Shown here piece after piece: positions 54,400 to 64,000 of a DNA stretch of 64,000 bases. The first letter of the stretch is position 1, and every line of letters begins with the position of its first letter. Under the pieces are notes generated by a model, which saw nothing but the letters and a program-made list of their open reading frames with translations, searched no databases and was not told where the DNA came from. The DNA is from Achatina immaculata (lineage: Eukaryota; Mollusca; Gastropoda; Stylommatophora; Achatinidae), in NCBI GenBank assembly GCA_009760885.1, contig CM019719.1:36249584-36313583 (forward strand), written 5' to 3'. A program made the position numbers and the translations under genes.

Positions 54400-57080
54400 A
54401 CACTCTAAGCAGAAGCATTAATGAACTGTCAGCAACTGCTGACGCACTGTTCATAGTGTACAAAAATAATGTGTGACATACAACAGATTCAAGTTGGCTG
54501 AACTACGGTGTTTATCTCTATGAAGCACAAGTCCTTGGAACTGGAAAAAAAATATATCGCAGCATATCCAATAAATGTTTAGTGCCATGACCATACAAAT
54601 TTTTCATTTGCAATTATGGATCTGCCATAACAGCAGGATACCAAATCACTTTCAGACAATAGCTGTCATCATTATTCTACTTAGTCCCTCTATACAAAAA
54701 AAAAAATGGCATAAAAGGGGTAAAACTGTTTCAAACTGTGTTGTTCTTGGCTGTAATTCACTTTTTAAAAAAACACAAGTTGAATGTTTCCAACTGATGG
54801 TTCCTGGATCTCAACAGAATGCTGGGTATTCTTAGCAGTTGACAAGATGAAGTCGCTGGAGTTCAGGCATCATGTCATATAGGCTTCAGATTAAGATAAC
54901 TTTCCTAAAGGCTTGGCCCAAGAGAAATTCCCTGCAAACATCACTCTGCGGACAATACCTAACCTGTCAATCTGACTGAGACTGTTACAAGGGGCACCAA
55001 CAGAGAGGTATGACTGTGTTTTGCCACATCGGATCCGTCACAAAACTAAAACCACCATTCCAGCATTGCTTTTGCGTTTAATTATGTTTAAAAAAAAGAG
55101 CAGACATGAAATAAAACAGACTGCAAACTTCTCAAACAAGGTGATGAAATACAAGTGATGGAAGTGAACACTAAATCACTTACTAATAAATTATGTCATT
55201 GGCCTCATGGTACTCGTAACGAGCAGTAGAGCACAGGATCTTCAGTGTATGCTCTCTCATACCTGAGAGTACTTCCATCCCACTTAGGTAAGCATATATA
55301 ACACTCAGATCCTGAGATTTAAGAAAAAAGAATATTAAGCAGCTGACATGAAACAAGTGACTGAGCATCAATAATATCTGCTTAGGGATACTTCACAGTC
55401 AAATGCTTAGGTGCTGTCATCTCATGGCTTGATGGCTGCTCAATCTACTCAGTCATTATCTTTTGATGCTTCCTTCTTCTTTATTAAATGCTTTGTAGTT
55501 CTCAAGAATTCACAACTGTATCTTTTTTTTTTTCTTTTCCCTATTCTAAAGATCTGTTGAATACTTAAAATATAATTGACCCTATGGGACTGCTTGATTA
55601 TGTTTATTTTCACTACTTCATGAGACATTCCAAATTCTTACTATACACTTTACCTGAATAAAATTGATGTCTTTTGTCCTGGATTAACTACCAAAACCAA
55701 GTCACTCAATACTGTTAACAAATAGCACTGTTTTTAGATCTGGCATTCTTCATTTACAGTTTCTAACTTAGTTATGGCAGAACTGGAAAATAAAGAAACC
55801 AGAGAAATTGTATGAAAACAAATTTCCTAAGGATTGGTTAGGAAAACAAGAAAATAATGAAATAAAATTATACTTGGCACATGTAACTAGAATCTGTACA
55901 GGAGACATTAAGAAACTATCCTGGGACAAGGTTAGAAAATGCAATAAGAGCAAACATACAGAAACTCTCTAACAGCACAGAAGGAAAAGAAAATAAACAC
56001 TACCATAAGTACTAACAAAACAAATGGATAGTGATAACTGAATATAAATTTACTTATATTTTCAAACACTATTACAAATCTAGAACACAATCTAAAAATT
56101 ACAACCCTGTTAAGAAATCCATATCATACTTCCTAAAATTCTAGATACCAAGTGAACCAGTTCCTATAACTTATACATCAGAGTATAACTTGAACAAGAT
56201 TAATAGGCAATGTGAAATCAGATTTCAAAGACCAAGAAGAATTTTTTTTTAAACAAAGGACTAAGGACAGGAATTAATAGAACAAGTAAATGACTCAATG
56301 GTAAAACATATTATGAATACTCACTTTTTCTGTGCGTGCATGTGGTGGCTTCTTCAAACAATAAATGAACTGTGCAAATGAATCAGACGCCATGGCCAGT
56401 AATGAATTAACATTTGGTAAATATATAAACTACAGCTCACAGTGGATATTAGTTGGCACTAATTCTACACGTACGTACATAATAAAATCCATGAAGCTGT
56501 CTTTCCTTATAATAAAGGGTTACAAAACACATTTTTTTTTCTACTTAAAAAAAAAAAGTCACACACAACAATTAAAAGTACACCAGTCTGAAGCTGAAAA
56601 TTTCAGTCACTCTGTGCTTTACATCACTATAAAGCAAATGATTGGAAACATGCTTATGTGAATTTACTGTGAGACTAAGTAGTTAAATATTCACCAAGTC
56701 ACAGAATCTATCATTCATCTATAGCAAGACACTGGTTTTTTAACAACTGAGCTTCTAACTATAATAAGTATTTAAAGTTATAATTTTAAAAGTCACCCAC
56801 ACATTTCAAAAGTAAGAAACTTCACTTGAAACCCTTAAAACATCAAAAGGAACCCTAAAAACCTAACGATTCTTCAGAATTCTATGGATATGAAGAGAGC
56901 TTTCTAGACATCATGATGAAGTGTTTGTGATTCAAGCTCTCTACCTTATGTTCTACCCATCACTAATTTTTCACTTATATACAACTCCTACTCATTTGGT
57001 TCCCCTCATTGTGATTTAGTTTCACATACCTTGAATTCCCCTTCCTATACCTTCTCCTTCTTCTTCATTCGCATTGTCTG
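54400..57080. other. No recognised feature
   Basis: AT-rich, CpG-poor, unique-looking sequence of 2.7 kb. At 55412-55460 CTCATGGCTTGATGGCTGCT resembles the linker of SINE family 2 but promoter boxes are lacking. Confidence 0.35.
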
Positions 57081-57081
57081 T

Positions 57082-57740
57082 CTATATCTGCAGTCCTGTC
57101 TCTTGGACAAATTTCACTGTTTTTTGTAATTCATGTATCGAACCATAGAGCTTATCTTCTAGAGTGGTTTCACTGAGCCAGTAATTATTTCTCAGTGTGT
57201 CATGGTTGGTGCAGTTTTGGAGGATATGTTCCACAGTTTGGGGCACCTGGGCACATGTACATAGATTAGTAGTACCAACCTTAAACTTTATATACATATG
57301 ACTTCAGAGTCGGCTGTGTCCTGTTCGGAGACGGAAGATGATGACTTGTTCCTTTCTGTTTAGCATGTGATAGTCATCATGTGGTGGTGTTTGTGGCTTC
57401 CTGTAGGTTTTTATCATGCTTTTCTTCTGATTATAGGTGATTGGTATGTCTGGTTGCTCCATTTCAGTGCCCTCTTTGGCCAGACAGTCAGCTTTCTCAT
57501 TGCCTGGTATCCCACAGTGGGAGGGAATCCACTGCAAAGTGACTCCATGTTGTAAGCCAATTTTTGACAAGGCATCCTTAAGGTCTGGTAGTTTGTTGCA
57601 CTGAAGAGAGTACTGATCTTGCATCTCCTTCCTATACCAAAAAGTATCATTCAAAAACAGTGGAATTTCATTTAAATGTCCCTGACTAGAACACTTTCCT
57701 TGCAGGAGATCTTGGTTCTGGGAAATCAAAGGACACATTC
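57082..57740 (-). pseudogene. LINE RNase H and C-terminal region (jockey/I-type), copy 1
   Basis: An open minus-strand frame (57304-57738) holds LPDLKDALSKIGLQHGVTLQ, then WIPSHCGIPGNEKADCLAKE, the conserved end of a non-LTR RNase H domain, where the final catalytic aspartate lies in GNEKAD. RKEQVIIFRLRTGHSRL follows. After one stop the frame continues MYIKFKVGTTNLCTCAQVPQ and TVEHILQNCTNHDTLRNNYW (a Cys-rich zinc-knuckle-like pattern) to VKFVQETGLQI. Such RNase H plus RTGHxRL plus C-x-C-H-C tails occur in jockey/I-type LINEs, unlike the RTE-like families elsewhere in the window. The polymerase part is absent. Confidence 0.85.
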
Positions 57741-58106
57741 CTTAGTATATTCTCTACTTACTGAATTTTTTTGTTCCCTTGGTCCATCCAAACATACATT
57801 AATAAGATGTCAGCCTATTTCTTTCATTATTTTTCTCACACAATTCCATCCACTATAACAATGACCACTAACTCCCAAAGGCTACACCAACTCTTCTATT
57901 CTGACAGCAAGTCTCTAGTTGATCATAAAGATTTATACAAAGATTCAACTGCCACAAGAAAACAATGTGCACAGTATGAACATACCAGTAAAAAAAGGTT
58001 AAACTTAAAATAATAAACTGTAATACTTTAAACTCTTATCTCATCCTGTGCCATCTCCCTGCTGCACTGACTCTCCAACATATTCTGTTCCTTATTTTCA
58101 CTAGTG
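57741..58106. other. No recognised feature
   Basis: AT-rich sequence between two LINE remnants. Confidence 0.35.
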
Positions 58107-59170
58107 TTCATTCATTTGCATGTCCCTTGCGGAACTTTGCCTCCCAAACAGCACTCCTGTAGGCCTCTCGGTTGTGAGTAAGATGGCCTGCTGCTGATGC
58201 ATCCATTTGCAGATCGTCAACGATGTCTTGCAGCCATCTTCGTTTTGGTCTTCCTCTCTTTCTTTTTCCTATTATGCATCTTTCCAATACAGTCTTCTCT
58301 AAATTATAATGACGTTTAATATGTACAAAATACTTAAGTTTTCTCTCTTTAATCCTCTTTACTAGCCAGCCTTTTTCAATATTAAGTTCTTGTAGTATAG
58401 ATATATTTGTTCTTTTTTGTGTCCACGATATTTGGAGAACTCTTCTGCAGCATTTACATTCAAAGGCATTTATGTGTTTCTCAGCTGTTTTGTTAAGTGT
58501 CCAGGTCTCACAGGCATATGTTGCAATGGGAAAGATGCATGCCCTTAAAAATCTTATTTTTGTGGTTCTGCCTGCTCCTCTCCACAGATTCTTTATTTGT
58601 TTTACTTTCTGAAGAGCGATAGATGTCCTCCTTTTAATTTCCCTCGTTGTATCTCCATTATTAGTTAGTAGTGATCTAAGATATTCAAAACTCTCCACTT
58701 ATTCCAGTTTTTCCTCATTGATACATATTTCAGCTGCCTTGTTTGTTTTGTCAGTTGTCATCAATTTAGTTTTCTTTGCATTAAGATAGAGGTTCTGCTC
58801 TTCACTACTCTTATGGACTGATATAATTAGTTTTTCCATTCCTTTTTGTGTTGTGGACAGTAACACTGTGTCATCAGCATATCTAATCTCCGGTATTTCA
58901 TAACCTCCAATTGTTATGGCATCGTAATATTCTTTGTCTACATCTTCTCTAACATTCCTCATTATATTTTCAGTATACAAGTTAAATAAGTAGGGTGACA
59001 GTATGCACCCCGACAGACCCCTTGTTTTATGTCAAACCCCCAAGTTGTTGTTTCACCATTTATTCTTACTGCTGCTTGTTGGTCTAGATACAGCAGTGAT
59101 GTTCCATGATTGCTGTTTGGGTTTCTTGGTATATTTCCAGAAGATAGTTTACCATTGCTTTCCTTCCGGG
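58107..59170 (-). pseudogene. LINE B, longest copy, includes the polymerase catalytic motif
   Basis: On the minus strand: DQQAAVRINGETTTWGFDIK (about 59050), a frameshifted counterpart of RQGC.LSPYLFNLYTENIM (about 58970-59010), EIPEIRYADDTVLLSTTQKG with the YADD catalytic motif (about 58880), NLYLNAKKTKLMTTDKTN, one stop, then SFEYLRSLLTNNGDTTREIK and a 190-codon frame through NAFECKCCRRVLQISWTQKR to FRKGHANE. The tail is (GAAT)n-like. One frameshift and one stop are visible. It is truncated in the fingers region, so the endonuclease is absent. Confidence 0.93.
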
Positions 59171-59540
59171 CAGTGACTGTACTAGTTACTGATCGTAGCC
59201 AATGTCCCTACATTGAGATCATCTGCCTACCATCATAGAATGGTGACCATAACCAACATTATCTATCAGCTGCTCTCCCATTCCATCCACCACCTGCTCC
59301 CATGGCTTCATGTCACCCTGATCAGGGGGCTATACGGGTACTCCACCTTGCCCAAGGGTGTATCTAAGCTAAATTCAGTCCATTTCTTTATGTCATCTAC
59401 TTGCTTTTTTCCTGTATTTTCCTCAAGTATGGCTTTTATTCTTGTATGATGTGGTATTGGAAAGTTCCTATACTGTACTTGCTGAGACCGTACCTTTGAC
59501 AGATACACACAGGAGACTGAAAGTCATTACTCCAAACCTG
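59171..59540. other. No recognised feature
   Basis: Mixed sequence, no target duplication for the adjacent LINE B was resolved. Confidence 0.35.
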
Positions 59541-59544
59541 CAGA

Positions 59545-59725
59545 GTTGGTCTGCCACTTGTTGTACTATCCATATGTGTTTACTTATATACATGGTTCTG
59601 TCGGTCTGCCACTTCTTGTTGTACTGTCCACATGTGTTTACTTATATACATGGTTCTGTCGGTCTGCCACTTCTTGTTGTACTGTCCACATGTGTTCATT
59701 TTGTATACATGGTTCTGTGACCTTG
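59545..59725. repeat. 58-bp tandem repeat, 3 units
   Basis: Units of GTCTGCCACTTCTTGTTGTA, CTGTCCACATGTGTTTACTT and ATATACATGGTTCTGTCG. The first and last are slightly diverged or shortened. Confidence 0.95.
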
Positions 59726-59754
59726 TGTTAGGTCTGCTCTGTGATATTTACAAT

Positions 59755-60476
59755 GACTGACAAGTTTGAACAATGTACCTGCATCAAATTTTGCATGAAA
59801 CTTAGCAATCTTCTGCAGAGATCATAAAAATGCTTCTTCAGGCTTTTGGTGAACATTCTTTAGGTCAAACAAGGTTTTTGAGTAGCACACTCATTTTGAA
59901 GCCAGCTGAGTGTCTGTTCAAGGCAATGAGCACTCATGGCAATCAATCACTGGCAAAACACCAGAAAATAAGGAAAAAATTCATGAACTCATCCATGAGG
60001 GCCATTACTAAACAAGCCAATAGTTCTCTCGCATGACCGGAATCAGTTACGAAGTCTGCAAGAAGATCCTTACGGAAAACCTACGTATGCAGTCACACAC
60101 CACTGTGATGTTTGCACACCAAGCTCTTGACAGGAAATTAGAAACACCTCCCTCACAATGATGCAGTTTTTAATACATAAGTCGCCTGTGACTTCACCCT
60201 TTTCCCCCAAGATGGAACTGAAGCTGAAGGGGCGCTGCTTCAACATGATGATGAAATCCAAAGGGAATTGCAAACTAATTGGACGGCCTTCAGGAAGAGG
60301 ACTTCCGCGGTGGTTTTCAGACGTAGAAAAGGCACTGGAATCGCTATATACGTTCACATGGGGGGGGGGGGGAATGGATATTTCGAAGGGGATGGCCACC
60401 AAATTTAAATAACGTAAGCCTGTACCTTTTTTTTTTTTTAAAGGAAGTCTGGGAACTTTCTGAAAGCACCTCGTAT
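59755..60476 (+). pseudogene. Mariner remnant 3, transposase ends joined by a deletion
   Basis: Begins MTDKFEQCTCIKFCMKLSNL (59755), then in other frames MLLQAFGEHSLGQTR, KTPENKEKIHELIHED-like sequence and MTGISYEVCKKILTENLRM (about 60040), which is the helix-turn-helix half of a mariner transposase. It jumps to PFPPKMELKLKGRCFN (about 60200) and, near 60375, YFEGDGHQ, the extreme C-terminus. The catalytic middle is gone. The right end carries a TIR-like GGAACTTTCTGAAAGCACCT then CGTA at 60449-60472. A G13 run (60360-60372) lies in the C-terminal part. Confidence 0.8.
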
Positions 60477-63339
60477 TAAAAGCTTCTTGATGTGATCAAG
60501 ATGTTTTAACTGTCCGGTTTTTAATTATTTCTCATTTCAATTTATTTAACGCTTCATTGTTTCCTTTTCTGTCTGCGTAATTCATCACATTCTTCTGTAC
60601 GTCCGCATAGTAAGGGTCCCAGTTTTCCTCTATTTTCTTTTTCTTCTTTCTAAACTACATAAGCCCTAATACAACAGGTCACGTCAAAGAACCGTAATTC
60701 ATCACCGACCGGCATCACATTCACATCACGATTGTTGAACACATTTTCACTATTGTTATACGAGTATAGGGTTTTTAATTATACATTCACGAAATAACTC
60801 TTTTACGACGTATTCTTCCATGTCCCCTGAATTAGCAAAATGTCAAATGCACAACAACCTGAGAGATAATTGAAACTGTGGGGGGCACGCTAAAGTGTAC
60901 AAAAATTCACTAAGCAGAATTCTACCACACACTACGCAGATGAACACCGTTATATGAACTATTAATCTACAAAAATTCGGAATAACCGCTCATATAAATA
61001 CGTAAGGTGAAACACGTGAACAACAAATGCATGATACCAAGCTATCACATTCATTTCGATTCCTATATAAACCTCCATTCTCAGTTTTTGACGCCATCAT
61101 GTTTATTATCAGAACGAGGCCTATTCCGGAATCTGAACAAGGGGCCCAATTGGTCGCCGCCAGTTTTACTGACACTTGCAGAGAGAAAAGCAAACAGTTG
61201 CTCACCTACAAGTAATATGCGATGGACCGAACAAATACACTTACTAAAACTATAGAGGAAAATAGAATTATTTCTTACACATGTTTACGATTATAGTTAT
61301 TTTTTATTGGGGGAGGGAAGAGGAACAGTGTAAAGCGTTATCATTGTAAGATTGGTTATGTACATAGCCACTGAGGAGATGTTGAATTGATGATAAAATA
61401 AAAAGAAAATAAACAAGATTTTGACGTTTATAACAGCATCAGACTGATGTTGAAATTAAAATGGAAAGAGCAAGATTTTATATAATGATAACAAATGCTT
61501 TGTGACGTCTTCACTATAACCTTCTTCAAAATAATAAATACATACATGTAGATGACGATGTTTAATGGAGACTTTAATTAGTACTGCATGTAAAAAGAAA
61601 TTCTTACAAAATTCGTTTAAGAGAAGAGACTGCACGTCGTAATGACACTTATAATGAAGTTGTTATGAAAAATAAAACTACTCTAAAGTAGATACTTCTT
61701 AACGTGAAGAGATTTATTTTTGTTTTGTTCTCTGTTCAGTATTGCTATATTCACTCTTCATTTTAGAAACAAAATGTTATACTTTTCTTTAAAGAGATGC
61801 ATTTCATAAATGATAGCTATGACTGGAAATTAATTATTATTTAAATTGTAAGTTGCTATCATTATAATTACGCTGTTAATCTCGCCAATAAATTCCTGAT
61901 TAGTAATTTGGTAAAACAATCACCAATTACTCTTATCGTCTTAAAATTTAGGTCATCAAAATCATTGTTATTATGAACTTTGATTGCAACTTTCCTAAAA
62001 ATCTGGCACGTCGATTTTTTTTTTTTTTTTCATCTGAGAAAGTGATCGTTGTTGACCACGCACAAAATATAAGGTAGTATAACTTTCTTTCTTGAATTCA
62101 ACACAGTCATTCGTGAACTTAGACTAGTCCATATGCCTTCTTAAATTTAAAACCTAAATAGCTATTTCGCATAGAATATGTATCTGATCGACAAAGTGAT
62201 AGTTATGGTGGAATAGAAATAGAGATCTAATTTCATTTCAAAATGGATTTAGAGATGTAATTTTAGAACACTGTTGATACATTATTGGACAGCAGATTTT
62301 ATATAGATACAAATGTATTCAGTTCACAGCACAATGAAGTGGAAGCAGCTAACAGAAATATTTAATTATTTTTTTCTTAAGTCTTGCTTTCATTGTTATC
62401 ATCATCAACAACACATTTTCGCCGCAAACTCGATGCAAAAGCTGTCTTAGTCTACATTTGGTCTTTTCTATCTTCCATCTTGTCTGTATAGATTCTGCCC
62501 GTTCGTTATTTCTACCTCTTCCTCTTTCCCCCCCCCCCCCCCCCCAGTGGGAAGGAGGAGGTTGTTATTTTTAATTTGTTAATTTTTACTACAAAAAAAA
62601 ATAATAACATATATCTCATCAGTGTCAGTTTTTGCTACATCCTTGAGTGCATACAGAGTAGCCAAATGCTTTTGGTACAGGCACCTCTTGGTTTGTTCTC
62701 TGACTCACATCTTGACTTTCCTGTTCTGCTTGGATGATTTGTCTTCATGTAGTTTTATTTTTAGCTGTTCTTATGTTTTGACATTGATAGCACAGAATGA
62801 GGAAGAAGATCAAGTTGTACAGTGGTCTTTTTTTTTCAGTTGTAATGTATTTGTTTTTCCGTAAAGATGTCATTTGTTCAGTGACCAGATTTGGTATATT
62901 GCATCAGTTCTCAGTTTCTTCATTGATCTTCACACCTATAAAATAAATTTAATAAGGCAAATGTATTCCTTGCAGAAAGAACCACAGAAGTTGTGAATAT
63001 TGCTAAAAAGCAGTTTATACATGAGTCTTTTTTTTTTAGAAGTGTACTTTGTTTTGAGATTACTGCCACATGTTAAAGCAGAAAATTCTGTCAACAGTTC
63101 AGACATTCTTGTATGTAGTAATTATTTGTGGGTAAATCTTCTTCAGGGATAATGATAACAGGAAAGATACAAATTTTAAAAATTAAAATTATGTAACTAC
63201 CAGAAGAATGTGCAAAATAAGATGTATGAACAGCAGCAAAAAAAAAAAAAAAAGGATTTGAAGGATCAAAGAAGTAGAAAAAAAAAGTGTACAGAAAAAT
63301 ATTTGGAGCAAAAGACCTTAAACATGAAGATCTTTTTCT
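60477..63339. other. No recognised gene; weak exon-like start at 61.2 kb
   Basis: AT-rich 2.9 kb with C18 at 62528-62545. On the minus strand an ATG at about 61102 opens MMASKTENGGLYRNRNECDS near a small CpG-containing patch (61110-61190), but no good splice donor follows. Nothing else recognised. Confidence 0.3.
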
Positions 63340-64000
63340 TCTTCAAACACTTTCAGACGTCATCTTCGATATCATTGAATAATGCTGCCAGTTGTCTTAG
63401 GCTGTTAAGATCACCAAACAGCTTGTCATGGATTGGCACAAGTGATTGCCAAAAAGTGCCATCTTGGTTCTTCAAATGAAGGGCAGTCCTATTACAGGTG
63501 CTGGGCAGTCATTTTGTCAGTACCACAGATGCTTTCAGTGGTTGTGTCTGTCTTGAGCCTGTTTTAATGTCTGTTGTGGCCTGTTCTGAGTATAAAGATC
63601 TTGACATCTCTGCTGAGGTCATAGTAGGCATCATTCGTCTGATGTCCTGGATGTTCTTTTTCCCTTTTGTTCTTTTATCAGCGTTTTGGCTTAATTATAT
63701 ATGATAAGCTTGTGTCATCCTGGGAGAGCTGTTCACCTCTATTTGCCAGTGTGCATTCCCTTAGATGTCACAGTGAGATAGTATCCACTGTTTATCAACT
63801 CTATAAAATATTTAAATTCTAAGATTTGTGCCATGTTATAGAGGGGCTCATGTAGTTCTCCATGTTGTGTGTTTTTCCCACTCATCAGTGCTGTTATAAC
63901 TGATAGCATCTGTGAGCAGGACAGCTTTGCTGCCTGCAACCTCTTTTGACATCAGTGTTCCTGCTGCTGTTTTCACTGCTTCTGACTTGGCTCTTAAGCT
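63340..64000 (-). pseudogene. LINE RNase H and C-terminal region (jockey/I-type), copy 2
   Basis: Runs off the window edge. Minus-strand pieces in order: KSEAVKTAAGTLMSKEVAGS and KAVLLTDAIS (RNase H, with an aspartate in LLTDAIS), QWILSHCDI interrupted by a stop (compare QWIPSHCGI in copy 1), ILRTGHNRH (compare RLRTGHSRL), and HLKNQDGTFWQSLVPIHDKL, FGDLNSLRQLAALFNDIEDD, which parallels the C-terminus of copy 1. Many stops and frameshifts. It is more decayed than copy 1 and belongs to a different member of the same group. Confidence 0.75.

Noticed and set aside
60990..61205. Possible first exon on the minus strand starting MMASKTENGG.
   Set aside because: Good local start context but no convincing donor follows and no domain is recognised.

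Overview
This window looks like intergenic or intronic DNA from a repeat-rich animal genome, most likely a mollusc (inference: several RTE-like retrotransposon families whose C-terminal signatures are common in gastropods and cephalopods, tRNA-derived SINEs, Tc1/mariner/hAT relics, no prokaryotic operons). No complete cellular gene can be supported. Almost every long reading frame is a transposon remnant, a tandem repeat whose unit length is a multiple of three, or an antisense shadow.

Layout. 1-5.6 kb: remnants of three RTE-like LINE families (here A, B, C), an 87-bp duplication and a 38-bp minisatellite. 6-8.3 kb: a tRNA-derived SINE with a perfect 12-bp target duplication, a second SINE head fused to a 37-40-bp minisatellite, a (GT)n tract. 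8.4-26 kb: mostly unassigned, with many minisatellites, a LINE C-like 3' end (11.9 kb), a SINE (16.2 kb), a LINE relic (19.2 kb), one copy of a minisatellite-bearing repeat here called X (20.2 kb), a SINE split by a 98-bp LINE B insertion (22.7 kb) and a 27-bp array (23.6 kb). 26.9-29.5 kb: two adjacent mariner elements, the second split by a tRNA-SINE, then a LINE C piece between (TA)n tracts. 31.2-32 kb: repeat X with 15 near-identical 34-bp units. 34.6-35.7 kb: LINE B inside LINE C, each with its own target-site duplication. 37-41.7 kb: a SINE, a scrambled LINE B locus, a repeat 3' end and a deleted hAT element. 42.2-46.1 kb: two Tc1 copies in inverted orientation. 47-51 kb: (ACT)n, 21-bp and 28-bp arrays and a BED/hAT-like pseudogene. 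53-54.4 kb: repeat X and the best-preserved LINE A copy. 57-64 kb: two RNase H regions of a third type of LINE, the longest LINE B copy and a mariner remnant.

Three minus-strand segments (57-340, 8482-8557, 51432-51530) have exon-like properties and could belong to a host gene, but this is unproven. The retrotransposons and SINEs have the short simple-repeat tails and target-site duplications expected of LINE-driven retroposition. The DNA elements are all internally deleted or broken, so nothing here is evidently an intact autonomous element. Long poly-G/poly-C runs (10-24 bases) and dense minisatellites are striking features of the window.
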